Source: Alentia gelatinosa
Taxonomy: Eukaryota; Annelida; Polychaeta; Phyllodocida; Polynoidae
Direction: 5' to 3'
DNA length: 64,000 bases
NCBI GenBank assembly: GCA_950022655.1
Contig: OX465588.1
Location: 20,384,527-20,448,526, forward strand
Both the position numbers and the translations under genes were made by a program. The notes beneath the pieces are model-generated. The model was not told the origin of the DNA, did no database searches, and saw only the letters and a program-made list of their open reading frames with translations. How positions within the stretch are numbered: the stretch's first letter is position 1; every line of letters begins with the position of its first letter. This document shows, piece by piece, positions 11,101 through 23,400 of the stretch.

Positions 11101-12195
11101 TTCCATGACGCACCTACAGCTGCATCACCATTTCTGTTTTAAATGGTGCTGGTAATGTTTGTATAAATTCTGAATCTGTATGTTCATTATGTATTGTACT
11201 GAAATAACGCTTAGTCTTATAAGAATAGAGAATAAATACAAAACAAAATAACTCTAGCAATTGTGAATGGCGTAAAAATGCTGAGGATTTGTTAAGTTGT
11301 TTAAATATATAATCCTGGATCCAGTAGGAAGGTGGAAAAAACCCAGACCAGTACATAAAAAGTAGATAAATACCGGTCGAACCAGAGTAACACACTGAAA
11401 CTTCTACCTGTCAGAGCTAAGTAGTCCATCGTTGTTGGATAAAAACGTGTTTTTCTCAAAAGAGAGAAGGTATGCGAGGTAATTAATGGGACATGCATGT
11501 TATCGCGAGAAGTCCCGGCATATAGAGACGTTAATGGGGGAATTGCCATGTTAAACGTATGTACATCTCCCCATTATCTGGAAAAGTGGTGGCGACCTAG
11601 CGCAAAGGAAACGGCTAAGCAAATAGTTCTCTTTTTGGGGATTATAAATCTTTGGTAGCTCAAATGACTGATACGCATTTCACGGCACCGAATCCTGACT
11701 GATATATGTTTTGAAAGTGCCTCTGTCAAAGAGGGCATACTCCAACGTGCGACACCCTTCCTGTCCTTTGTATATGTTGAATGCTCTTGAAGGATTCTGT
11801 AAAGTAGTAGGCACAACTGGACCAACATCTATCAGGTGATGAGCAAGTCTGGGCGGGATTAAATATACATAACATTCAAACTTGAGAAGGACGCCTGAAC
11901 GTAAATAAAAACATATTTCTTTAACCAACAGAAACCGTCTTGTCATTAATTCATTGGACAAGAACTGCAATTCATGCATGTTTTTATATTGTTTGCATCC
12001 GGTAATCATTCCTTTATTGCACAAGAATATGCCTATTACGGGATCCATACACAAATTTATCGTTATCGCAGCGATATCAGCTTTTATCAATCGATGTTTT
12101 ATTGTAATCTAGATTACTAGTTTCCTCACAAATTAATAAAGGATGATATAGAGATAGGTGAAAATAAAGCATCAACTATGTGATCCGAAGCCACA
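11101..12195. other. Gene-poor interval
   Basis: The longest frame (minus strand, ending 11680) begins at a TTG, and no protein family is recognisable in its roughly 136 codons. Several overlapping shorter frames lie on the same strand. I see no splice-site pattern that would join them. Confidence 0.4.
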
Positions 12196-12445
12196 TTAGT
12201 GTTCATTGAGAAGACTGGCTTCGATTATCAAATCTGTAATAGTTTTAGGAATCAATTTTTCAAGAATCTTACTAGGTAGGTTTAGCAAAGAAATAGGACG
12301 CCGTTTATCCAACATCCTTATTAGGTTACCAAATTTGAGGATTGAGACTACTGGTGCAGTTTTCCACATACTGTGGAGTTCTTGTGTTGAAATCGATAAA
12401 TCAATCAACGTGGGAAACGTAAATGCTTCATCTGCAATGAGGTCT
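12196..12445 (-). pseudogene. Non-LTR retrotransposon reverse transcriptase fragment
   Basis: An open minus-strand frame reads into a region typical of the start of a LINE reverse transcriptase. It has Leu-Ser-Ile-Ser-Thr then Trp-Lys-Thr-Ala, an Ile-Leu-Lys stretch, RRPISLLNLPSKILEKLI, and Asn-Glu-His before a stop. This matches the family pattern of a WK.A.V.PI.K block followed by RPISLL...SKILEK. The rest of the palm, including the YADD-type motif, is missing. The upstream part of the same domain continues at 12563-12650 beyond a 109-bp MITE. It is a dead, truncated copy. Confidence 0.75.
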
Positions 12446-12449
12446 TTAA

Positions 12450-12558
12450 CCCTTGAAGGACGGGTGCCTGTGGCTGAGCTACCCTTTTTGGACGGGTGTT
12501 GGTGGCATTGTATACCGCTAGTTGACGGGCACAGAATTTATTACCCCTAATTCGAGGG
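12450..12558. mobile_element. piggyBac-type MITE (109 bp) with TTAA duplication
   Basis: Flanked by TTAA at 12446-12449 and 12559-12562. The ends read CCCTTGAAGG on the left and TTCGAGGG on the right, which are inverse complements over about 8 bp. The left end also resembles the large piggyBac element at 51928 (CCCTTTAAGGGCGGGCGCC compared with CCCTTGAAGGACGGGTGCC). That suggests it belongs to the same family. It has no coding capacity and interrupts the LINE fragment. Confidence 0.7.
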
Positions 12559-12562
12559 TTAA

Positions 12563-12650
12563 ATCATGAGATATGATACCTAATCTTGTTTCTTTTGAAT
12601 AGGAATACTAATTATGGTGTTATACTCATATCTTGTGAAATTTTTAGACT
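12563..12650 (-). pseudogene. LINE reverse transcriptase fragment, upstream part
   Basis: On the minus strand, one frame gives Arg-Leu-Gly-Ile-Ile-Ser-His-Asp-Leu-Lys just before the TTAA. This is consistent with the GxDxI...LK block that precedes the segment at 12196-12445 in non-LTR reverse transcriptases. A one-base frame difference separates it from the next part, so the copy has decayed. Its upstream limit cannot be placed. Confidence 0.45.
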
Positions 12651-15180
12651 CACACTGGTCACCATCCACATGTGCCCATCACTTTGCACCCATTTAGAGG
12701 GTCAACAATAGCATATAACCTTTTATCTTTAATTCCATTAGTGTTTTTTTATTTTTTTGTCCCTTATCCAAAATTCACATACGTAAAGCGTCACGCCATG
12801 ATGACGGATGCCAGACCTTATAAGGGTATCAGGGGCCGGTAACAGGTTTGGATGGCACCCAACCTTAGGATATACTATGTTTGGCATATGTCTCTTGCCA
12901 TGCGGTTCCCCACGTGCCAACATCCAAGATGGACAGACCTGGTGAGTCTAAACTATAGTTTTCCCTGTTGTCTATGTGAAAGCTTTACAATACAAGACAC
13001 ATGGTCCCGAGAGTAATGTGGCGATGACAATGAATGTAGCTAACATGTGGATAGTTAGGTGGTAAAAGTCGCTCACAATCGCGTGCAATAAATTGATTCT
13101 CCCTATATCTTATTGTTTATTGCAATCATGCATTTTACTGACTGGTAGTACATGGTAGTCGCAAAGTCTAAAGCTTAAAGATTCAGGACAAAATCAAAAG
13201 AGAACTTGTTTTCGGAAAATGAAATGTGACATATTTACCGATAGGGTGTTTCAAACTGCCATTGAAAAATTATGCCTTAATAATTGTATTCTGTTATGAC
13301 TCATGCTCTGTTTGCCAATAAAAGATGCATGTCAAGTTTATTTGAATGAGGACTGAACAAATAAGCGTCCACAGGCCAAATAACAATACAGTGTGACGTT
13401 TTCGGTACTGTACCTCAGTCTCGGTTCCCTACTGGCTTCAGTCGCATCATGCAACCGTCCCAGTGTGTATCTATTTTTAGAGTATTGATTACTCTGTAAA
13501 TCCTGTAAGATTGACTTTAAATATCAGGTGATAAATCGATATATTATCGTACTCGATAACCTGGCCTCTAGATTTTATTGGCTTGGCTTCAATAAGGTAT
13601 AGTGACAGGTCCCAGGCATAGCTATCATTTAGATCTAATAGTTGAGATGTCACAATAACTGATCACTTCCAAAATAAACGGTTATAGGCTATAATGTAAC
13701 CCAAAAGTTGATTTTTGAACATGGAAAAAAGATGAATTATATATGAATTAAAGGTCATGCCATGTATCCTGCATTAGTGCTTCATATTGGCATATTCATA
13801 TCATGCATAAAATCATAAATTTTTGTCAAATGATATATACCGCTTATTTGTACCTTTTTACAGTACGCAATAAAAAAAAAAATATATATATATATATACA
13901 AAAAGACGTATTTACTGGTTATTGTGGCAAACGTGTTGGCTGTGATGCGCGAGGGAGAGGGTTAGGCCCGGCGTCCACCTACTACGATATGGCTCCGATA
14001 TGCTCTCACTCTCCCCCCACGTCCAACGGGCTCATGCATGGGAAAAACGCTCCACTTATCCACCCTATAAGAACAATATTTGCTCACTCTTTCCTTACAC
14101 TCATTCGTTAGGCTAATCACTCAGAAATACTCAGGGACAATAAGCTTCAAATATTACTCCATCCTCTTTCCGCATCAGGCATTATGGTGCTTATCTTGAC
14201 CTTCCGTAAAAGACGCCAACTAGTAGGGTAAAGGAACTCAAGCAGACGACATTTTAAAGTGAGGAGCGCTGCTGTAGCGTGCGACACAATACCACTTTGG
14301 AGCTGAATACGTTTACCGGGCAATTTGCCATGACTACATTTAGCCACAAACTAGTGGATGTGAAGTAAGTGTAGTGGCCTCGGTTCAATTCTCGCGCCTT
14401 TTTTAATATTTAAGGAAAAAGGGGAAGTTGACTCACTAGTCAACAAAGGTAACAGGGTAGACTTGTTCTTGTTTGATAATACCAGATAAATTGTATTTTA
14501 ATTGACAACATATTCAAAATCATATGGTGACGTTATTAGACATTTTATTGGTGTATTTCAAATCACAAGAGTCATCTAAGACAGATATCTACGTGTACTT
14601 CAAGATAATAATCAACATAATATGTATAAAATGTATTTGAGAAAAGGATGTCGAAAACACCACCTCCGCCCGATTCGTGAGAATGGGTCATATAGACATA
14701 AACTTGTGTGCTATAGACAACTTTTGGATGAACTATGTGTATTTTAGCAAATTCAATTACAAACCCTAAATGACGGCAAGATCGTATCTATAGATCCTCA
14801 AATCTTAGATGTTTCCCATTCCTGTGATGATTGATATAGCCATTGAATATTAGAGCGAAACTGGTTTCGGGTGTCAGTTTGTTTTGGGGTGAGGGTCGCG
14901 GTGAGGGTCTTGGAGGTCTTGGCCGAGATAAGTACATTCCAGGACCCCAATTAAAGTGGCCCGCGATTATATAGAACGACCTGAACATGCCATACATGTT
15001 ACAAAACGAGATAGGGAATTGTTGATTTTTATGGAACTCGACCTGGGGCCTCGTTCCATAAATAACATCAATAACTTCGAGTTTTGTAGCATGTACAAGC
15101 ATGGTAGGTCGATCTATATTTATCATATATACCCAAAATTAATAAATTCTTACTATATATTGGCATAGATGACATGTCTA
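12651..15180. other. Gene-poor interval with one MITE-like end
   Basis: No supported gene. Near 13968 the sequence CGTCCACCTACTACGAT matches the end of a repeat at 56840, which suggests an old element terminus. An AT dinucleotide run lies at 13880-13900. Short frames near 13803, 14147 and 14788-15168 overlap on both strands and have no family signature. Confidence 0.4.
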
Positions 15181-15310
15181 TGTGAAATCTCACACACTGC
15201 TGATGTTTCAACGTGTTCAGTATAACAGTGTACTGCACAGGTTTCAGTATACAATTTATACTGCAAAGGGAGCAGCAGTATGGAAGTATCAAATATACTG
15301 CATGGGTATA
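15181..15310. repeat. CAGTATA motif cluster
   Basis: Within 130 bp, TTCAGTATA occurs twice, TATACTGCA twice, and GCAGTATGG once, in both orientations. The arrangement resembles the iterons of the other elements, but no hairpin partner is identified. Confidence 0.35.
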
Positions 15311-15465
15311 AAATTATGGCTAAGACCATATCACGTTGTGAACCTTGGTATGGAACGTTCAGCCTTGGTCTGAAAAGTTAAGCCTCGATATGAATACTAG
15401 ACATATTATATATACTGAGCAGCGGTGTGTAAACCGGAAGTGTTCGGCTGTTACAATGATAATGA

Positions 15466-15477
15466 TGCTAATAATAA

Positions 15478-15509
<32 letters not shown>

Positions 15510-15553
15510 ATAAAGGCGACGACGACAATGATGACGACAATGATAATAATAAG
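15466..15553. repeat. Trinucleotide microsatellite (ATA/GAC)
   Basis: An imperfect (ATA)n tract runs into GAC/GAT repeats. The Asn/Asp-rich and Ile/Met-rich frames over it are products of the repeat, not genes. Confidence 0.9.
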
Positions 15554-15650
15554 AATGTGAACAAAGGAATATATTCCTTTTTTCCCATTTACGATTTCGG
15601 GAATGGCACGATCCTATTGGCGAACAGTGTATACAGTGTAGTTAGATATC

Positions 15651-16055
15651 GCTGCTAGGGGTGCAGTAATTATGAGTTATGTACCAAGGCTGACGTTTTC
15701 GTTCGGGCTGACGTTTTCTTACTTCTTCGATGCGAATATGACATCGCCGTGACGTTGTCGCATAACAACACGCATATCAACATGCATAGCAATATGCATA
15801 GTTAAGTACTATGAAACCGGCGGGAAACCAGCGGGACGGAAACATACCGGTTAGAGTTACTCTATAAGCGTGGCCATGGATTCTTGGACTATTGCAGGTA
15901 AAGACATTTCCGTTTCTATCGACATTTAAGGACATACAGGAACAGAAAAAACGAGATTCGGAGAAAATGTCAAAGTTAAGAGGGAAGGATCGAAACAATT
16001 ACTGCCCGAGGCCTTGGCTTGTACTTTCACCGCAACATAGTTCCCCTTTAGCATT
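15651..16055 (+). mobile_element. Hairpin-iteron element G2 (decayed copy)
   Basis: Starts GCTGCTAGGGGTG like G1 and keeps two GGCTGACGTTT iteron cores (15690-15720). It shares the spacer block TATCGACATTTAAGGACATACAGG and the apex ATTACTGCCCGAGGCC, and ends with CATAGTTCCCCTTTA. The left hairpin arm is badly eroded. About 170 bp of extra sequence sits between iterons and spacer. Confidence 0.55.
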
Positions 16056-16797
16056 GATACTCGGCAGGAAATGATCTCAGCCAGCCACAGCACTGTCAGA
16101 GGGCGTGATAGTGTGCAACCATAATAACATCTCCGAAAGAGCACATTTACAAATAGCCAAACGGCCCTAGCCTAGTCTAGCTGGGGCTGACCTATAAGGC
16201 GGCACTGCTCCCCGCCAAACAGCTGACACATGTGTGGTGCATGAGAGGGGGAGAAGCCTCACCCCCATCTGCAGGTGGCACACGGCGCGGGGCGGCCAGT
16301 CCGTCAGACATGGTTGTACACGCAGCGGGTCAGGGCCAAGCCGGGGGCGCCCAGGTAAGTCCTCCTCTTGTCTCAGGTGTAAGGGGGTGGAGAGAGGTGA
16401 TATGATCCCCTTGTCAGCGCCTGGTAGTCTCTGAAGTGTTTACCTCATGGACGCCCAGTAGGATGCATGGTACATAGAAAACAGCAGGATTATCACTCAT
16501 GGGTGACGGAATGGTTGTGGTTCCCAGACAATCCAGGAGGTGGGGAACAAATATAATGTGGTAAGACAGTGAAGAGCATGCTTCCTTTCAGGTAGGCTAA
16601 CCCATTCATCCATACATACAGACTTTGTACATACATTCCTTCCTGCATATTCATGCACAATATATACATATATGTATATGCCGTAAAACCTATAAATATA
16701 CATCTTAAAGAGCAGTATACACATACTATAATGCAGTTCTAATTGGGTTAAAATGGTCTTGGGTACAGAAAAAGGGGGATCGATTCAGTTTCTAACC
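16056..16797. other. Intergenic DNA with a GC-rich patch and donor-like site
   Basis: 16190-16440 is GC-richer than its surroundings and contains CCCAGGTAAGT near 16350, a strong splice-donor match. An unrecognised 5' exon is possible, but no start codon, acceptor or protein similarity supports it. Confidence 0.3.
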
Positions 16798-16931
16798 CGG
16801 CGTTTACATTAGACGACTGAAGCGTGATGACCAAGAATTTCCTCAAGCATTTACCCTTTTTTATATGCTCCGACTGACAGATAAAAGGTACAAAATAAAA
16901 GAATCGCCGCCTTGATGGTCTAGTGTAAAAG
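16798..16931. mobile_element. MITE family E2, copy 1 (about 134 bp)
   Basis: Terminal inverted repeats: CGTTTACATTAGACGACT at the left and the inverse complement of ACTTTTACACTAGACCATC at the right. The second copy at 18747-18973 has the same TTTACACTAGACG ends. Non-coding. Confidence 0.65.
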
Positions 16932-18275
16932 TTCTATAAAGAAACCTGGCTTCAGCCAATTCCCATATCTACATTACTACTCCCACACACAAGTGATAAA
17001 CACTATGAATCATCGTGACGTATCATGATTGATTTATCTACGTGCCGCACACATTATTGCACATTTGAATATCTTTAGTTGTACTGTAGCTTTGAAGTCT
17101 ATGAGGTTTTCAATATTGTTATAAGATGTAAGATGATCAACATACGTCTAGTGTAGCATGAATGCACGACTCACCATACCGATGGCAAATGAATAACATC
17201 GTCTACATGTATCACTCAACACTAGATATGAACAAGGTTATAATTTCACATCGCCCTTCCACTAGGGAATCTCAGCCTTACCCCGCTATCTATGACATGC
17301 TTCATGTTCCTTTAATTAGCTTTAAGGATGCATAATTGATTCTAAGTATATATTTTTATCTTTACAACTTGAGCATATCACACATCACTTTGATATATAT
17401 GTTCTGCCTGAGCACTTTATATAAATGTTAAATTGCATCTAGTAATTTAGCACTCACCAGCGAGTAATTCACGTCTTACCAGCAATTCCCCAATAACATG
17501 TGAGTCTAAGTGATAAACAGGAGAACCTCATAACCCATTTATAACTGCATTTAACAGTCGCTGGCATGTGGCCTGAATTAAATAGATTCTGAACGACAAA
17601 GAGATACGGTGCGAACTAGGATACCAAATTGCTTGAGAAAAAATGGAACACCCAGTTGAGGAATTCGGATAGTTAGATCCTGTCGTTTTTCAGAGTGGTC
17701 TTTCCTGCTTTTCATGATTTCTAGACAGGTAATATACCAAGAAGAAATCACTCGTCAGAGAGGTCGGTCTCCCCACTGGCGGTTGCTTCAGGCACATAAG
17801 AAAATCAAACACTAAGCCTCTGTTTAATCTACATAAGGCTGACAGGTCGGCGGGAGGCGGTATGTGTGAGCCAGCATAAAATACAACTTGCAAAAAAATA
17901 CTGAATAGGGAAGGCAAGTTGGCTAGGAAGGCAATGAAGGCGACCTGAAAGGCAATGAAATGCAACGGATATAATGCCAGGAAGTCTTTTTATCAAGTAG
18001 TTTTATTTCTAGAATTAATCTTAGATTCAGAGTGTCGGTAGTCATTCATCCTGTATCTCGTGGCGTTAAAGTATCTGCACTTCACCTACGTCTGATATGT
18101 CTGTAGGATACATAAGATCATTCCTAAATCTTGGAGAGTATCTATTTAGGGTGGGAGGGCTATATGTGGTACAAGGTGTCCTTCGAGGTTTTAAGAGAAG
18201 GTAGTAGATAGTATAACAGGTGCTGGTAAAGAGAACAGAGGTTTTCATAAGGAAGTAGGGAAGGTAATATGTGGT
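16932..18275. other. Gene-poor interval
   Basis: AT-rich sequence without recognised features. A 91-codon minus-strand frame at 17690-17965 encodes a hydrophobic stretch but has no family match I can name. Its neighbours are repeats. Confidence 0.35.
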
Positions 18276-18745
18276 GATGCCGGAGACACACCAAGCAAGT
18301 AACGGCAGCGATTTCAAGAATCGCCAACAAACATTTGTGTTTATTTGCGATATCATTTCATAGTAATATCTCCCACCAATAATTTAGCATCTCTGACGCA
18401 ATAATCAGGTGAAATATGAAATAATAGCTCACACATATATATATACGCCATTTTGTGTTGGCGATTCCGGAATTCGCCGCGTTACTCGCTTGGTGTGTCT
18501 CCAGCATAATGAAGGTGGTATGGTATATGTAAAGCCGGAAACACACCAAGCGAGAAAGGCAGCGATTTCTGGAATCGCCAAAACGAAATGGCGTGTATGT
18601 TAGCTATTATTTCATATTTCTCTTGATTATTGCTTCTGATCGGTGTGAGATATTGCTATGAAAAAATATCTCAGATATATGCTATTTTGTATTGGTTATT
18701 CCAGAGATCGCAGCCTTGACTCGCTTGGTGTGTCTCCGGTTTAAC
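18276..18745. repeat. Inverted repeat cluster, family E1 (four copies)
   Basis: A unit of about 60 bp reading GGCGATTCCGGAATCGC...CGCTTGGTGTGTCTCCGG occurs four times in alternating orientation (about 18278-18335 minus, 18440-18500 plus, 18533-18600 minus, 18685-18745 plus). The middle pair forms a hairpin with a loop of about 35 bp, flanked by CGCCATTTTGT and its complement. It looks like one or two foldback MITEs in tandem. Confidence 0.7.
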
Positions 18746-18746
18746 G

Positions 18747-18973
18747 CCGCGTTTACACTAGACGATTATAGGCGGCGATTCTTGAACTTCGCACCACCTG
18801 ACGACTTTCAGCTGTCAATGGTGTAATACGGTATATATAAAAGTTGAACAGGCTTGAGGAATCTTTAGGGTTGATGAATATTGTGGTCGATATTGCGTAA
18901 TCTAGTACCACCTGACGACTATTGCCTAGAGGATCTACAGTCGTTTTAATATCCGTCTAGTGTAAAGGCCGGT
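18747..18973. mobile_element. MITE family E2, copy 2
   Basis: Left end CCGCGTTTACACTAGACGAT; right end is the approximate inverse complement, CCGTCTAGTGTAAAGGCCGG. Two internal ACCACCTGACGACT repeats lie in direct orientation (18805 and 18907). It abuts the E1 cluster. Confidence 0.7.
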
Positions 18974-20186
18974 AGGGAATGTGAGTCGGTGCTTCCCTGT
19001 ATTCTGGGGCAACAGAAAATAGTTCCGTAGTGAGTAGGAATACAGTAGGTCAGTGAGTCTGCTGAAGACTTTATCATGGAGGCCCAAGCCTGGAGCCTGT
19101 CTCGAGATATTCTCGAAAAAAAGAAGTAATTATCACAACCAGAACCAATCACACTTAATACTTTTGAGAATTAGCTCCATAGCGTTGAAAGGTAACGCAA
19201 TGTACCATAAGTTTTAGTTCCGAGTATTCCTAAATACAATTTTAGGTACTAACCCATTGTTAGCAGATCATGGACCCGCATCCACAACTCAAGTCCAACC
19301 ATTTAATCCCGTAATCTACATAGCATGGCTCACCTCTGAAACTGTCTGAACATTACGCTGGCCCTATTTACTATCGTTCAGACCGATCCACATGGAAAAT
19401 GATCCACTGATATACGATCCACAGTTTGTCGACTGTGGGGAGGTATATTTCAACCAACAATATTTTTTATAGATTCTCACCAAATTGTTTTCGTGATACT
19501 TGCTCATGGTATTGCTGGTTCACTTATCATGATTTCAAAATGATTTATTCTGCTGTCTTTATCAACTAGGACGGGTCGTGCTATGAGAAACACAACCTCA
19601 CACAATATCGACATTCTTCTGTTTGAGTAGGCACCAAGTTGACAAATACGTACATATTGACAGAGAGTCCAGGACATATGCTATTTATATTGACATTCAG
19701 CCTGATACAAAGGCACGGGTAGCCAGTGCTGCCACCTTGAGACGTTTACGGAGACGCAGAAGCTTCAGCCTATCGGTACACTGGCTACCAGAGCTACACC
19801 ATGTTAAATCCGTTCTTCAGAGAGTGTGTTGATTGGAATGTGTGCCATTTCGTAATCTTGGAGCCAATCCTGGATAGTAATCCGGAACATCCCCGCATGA
19901 GCGGACCATTTGCCCGGAACGCAAGGTGCTACCACAAGCGGGGTTCTACTGTCAAAAAGATGAATAAGTGGAGTACGAAAAGACAAACTCTCCAAGCATA
20001 AATCAAAGCGATACGAAAAATCTGTACTGAGAGACGTTAGCCATTTTTGGGGCCGACACCTAAACTGGAGTACATCTTGACCACAACGGGAGAGACATAG
20101 GCTATATGGGATCAAGCCTTAACACTTACAGCATGTTGGTCAAGGCAGCCGTGTATTGTATACTCCATCAGAGTGAACATGCCCTT
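18974..20186. other. Gene-poor interval
   Basis: No supported gene. Short frames around 19623-20115 overlap on both strands without motifs. Confidence 0.4.
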
Positions 20187-20495
20187 GGGGGGTGTCCACC
20201 GAGGTCCCGATACGCACCGATACACGCCAACATTGACCTTCCGATACAAAATCCATATCGTAGTGAGATCGTAGCGCATATCGGGGAAGCTGGTAGGGCT
20301 TCTACGATAACGTTACCGATACCCATCGACGCGCACCGACGCGCTACGATAAAAAAACTCCATATCGTAAAGGGTCTACAAAAATCGACTATGTATCGAT
20401 TGTTATGGTTGTAGCCGATACACACCAATAGGCTACGATTTGGTAATTTTGTATCGGTGTGTATCGACGTGTATCGGCGTTGGTGGGTGCCCGGT
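20187..20495. mobile_element. MITE with GATACGCACCGATACACG-type inverted repeats
   Basis: About 309 bp. The left end reads GGTGTCCACCGAGGTCCCGA then TACGCACCGATACACGCC. The right end is its approximate inverse complement, ending CGGCGTTGGTGGGTGCCCGG. The interior is full of CGATA and TATCG motifs, so it folds extensively. The GTCCACC terminus resembles the element ends at 13968 and 56840. Confidence 0.75.
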
Positions 20496-23400
20496 CTTAA
20501 GCTTGCATTTCTGTAGGCTACATGCTAGATACAGGTGGAAGTTTCATCCTGTGAGGTGTAGCCTTATAGGTCCTCTGTGATAGACAGATCCTATGTGATC
20601 TATATTCTAGAGGTATGATTGTCTCTCGGCTGTCGAGAAACCGGGATTCGAAATCCAGTTGAACTACTTTTCACTCAAGCCTTTGGATTAGTATGCTCCC
20701 TGCTACCTCACGGTACTTAACCATTGACACTGCTCCAGAATTTATCACACACCACAAAACTCCCCCTTCCTGCCTCATGCAATTACCCATCTATGATTCC
20801 CTCCTACATAACGGTATACGGTCATACATCGCTAGAATCAAGTACCATGCCATGAGAAACTAGTTCGAGTGTCTTTGCCATTTTATAGACCCTATTGAGG
20901 TATCCCATAATTCAGTCTGTTCACAAGTTCCGGTTTTCGCTGGTTACCGACGTGGTATCCTGATAGACCCTTTACCCGTAACCCAGAATTAATGCAGCTT
21001 AACGGTTTTCAGAAATCTTCAAATTGAAATTCTGATGCCAGAAATGGAAATTTCAGCTATTTCTACATGGAAATCCGAAATTACATTCAGTTTCTCCAAT
21101 TATAAATCAGAAAACTGTGGTTCATGTTGTCGTAGTGTGCCAAGTCAATCGGGAGCGGAACTTTGCTTTACCCGGGGCGATAATCGGGAGTTTAGTAACC
21201 TCTGGAGGCTCTATACTACAGTGTCGTGCGCAGGGCAGGTATTGCGTTGTGGGTCGATTAGACACGGGAACCTTTTTAATAGTAACCTTCTGGGTCTGTC
21301 TGTCTGGGGTAGCTGAGCTGGGTGTGTATTTATCCTATCCATTAGTCATGCTTGGCGCTAGATCTTCTTAGATTACGCACTGAAATAGAAGAAGTTGGTG
21401 ATGTTAATTGAGCATATCTAGCAACTCACATTTAGAGTAAATTTAGTATTACTTAAAGAGAATCAACTTCCAACAGAACCATATTTACAATGTACATAAC
21501 TCCCTTCAATGGTAGCTTCTTGAAGTAATGAAGAACACCTCATACGAGGTGATCTTTGTATGCCATAAAACTTTGTGGAATAGAAAAAGACATTAAAATA
21601 TATCTAAGGAAACCCTATACAAGTCATGGAAGCTCTCCCGCTGTGCACTATATAACCTCCCTACTTATAAATGTGGTCCACCTTTAGCAAGGGGAATGCG
21701 AAGGGGAGTTTTGTATTTACAGATATTCGGAATGCTATGTGGCAATTAGCCTGGAGGCCTGGCCTACATGTGCTCACGTATTGTCATTCATTTAAAACCA
21801 GTTTAAATATGTTATTTGGGGGATCTCGTGAGGCTGAGAGGTTTGATGTGCAAAGTTCAACTTCGCTTCAAATCACTCGGCACCTGCCCTATGATTCGTT
21901 TGGACAGGGAACTAGGTGCATAGCAATCGTCACGTCCATGGCATGGGCAACCCAAATATTGTATATGCCAACACGACCTGGTCAAGAGATGTTTAATACT
22001 ATACCGTGGAGCACACATCTTTCTGGCCTCATTCCAGGACGTGACATATTTAGCTGACGACAAGAGAGCCGATATTGTAATTAGGAGGAAAACTCACTGA
22101 ACTTAATATCTGTTATAAGTAATCACCGATGTGGGTGGTGCAGCACTGAATATTTGAATTCCATCCCTGTCTTTAACGCTATTGGTACCAGAATAAACTC
22201 GTCCAGCAATTCTTTAAAGACGACAAGAATGTCTGCATATAATCTACCTAGTGGAACAGATGTTGATATAGTGATCAGCGCTATGATATTGGAATGGTTC
22301 GATAATGGCTTGCCGGATGTTTGGATATTATATTTGTAATTACCTTTTTTTCCCTTTTAAAAAAAAATATATATAAAGAGCTTTATTTCCATTTGAAGAT
22401 TACATGTGACTTCCATTTAACCCATTGATGTGGTTATAATTCCTTTGGGAGAAGCTCTTGATTTTTTGTTGTTTTTTGTTTTAACAGAGTTACAATGGTG
22501 ATACAATGATACTGTGACTTTCAACATTAAAAGGAAAAGCAATCTTATTAAAGGAGAGGAAAAGACTATACAATACAGTAGCTACAATACAATTCTTAAA
22601 CAATTTCAAAACGGACTAATTTAACAATTTGTGACTTATGAACGTGTAACATAAGGGCATTGAACGATCGGCCCTGTAGTTTGAAAGTATCACGGCAGTT
22701 TGGGGTAATTAATGGCAACATATTCTTTAATTGTGGAAAAATGTATATCTACATAATGGTATCATGTTTGAGAGACGGGAATTCTACATATTAACTTGAT
22801 ATAGTGTGATTCATATTTAGCCAGACATGTAACTTTATGACCCATTTAACGTCGGTATTTATCTATGAGAGTTCAGAAGGACTTTGTTGAAGGTGGTTGA
22901 AATGATGCCTTCTTTATATAGAAAACTGAGAATTCTGCATTATATTAGCATCGGTAAACGTTGGAGTAGGGCCTCCTTCTATATTCACAAACATTTCCAT
23001 CATTCACCGGGCGACACCTTTCCCATCCGGTACTACAGAGAGTTGAAAGGCCAATACCGGTAAAATCTGATTCCTAAAACATGAGTATTCCGTTGAGGAA
23101 CCTTATGAAGGCGGTATTTAGGAAACATGAATAGGTAATATTTTATCAAGCTGAGACTCCATGTACAGGCATTCGTGTCACAAAAGACGAGGTGCTATAA
23201 AGAACGTAGATTTGCATGAGGCTCTGAAGATGTTTTGATGTACTTGACGTTTCTATCTCTGATATTCATTCATTGAATATATAAGCGGGTTTTGGAATTT
23301 TCATCGTCGCCATATAGAAACCAACCATAGGCGCCACCTACAGTGACCACTTGCGAAACCCCTATATTACTTTTGCTTTTCATGGCGGCTGCCACATTAA

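Noticed and set aside
11680..12090. 136-codon minus-strand frame
   Set aside because: Begins at TTG, has no recognisable domain, and the composition fits AT-rich non-coding DNA.
15345..15658. Asn/Asp-rich and Ile/Met-rich open frames
   Set aside because: Direct translation of the ATA/GAC microsatellite.
20600..20720. tRNA gene suggested by GGGATTCGAAATCC
   Set aside because: No A box at the right distance and no cloverleaf can be drawn.
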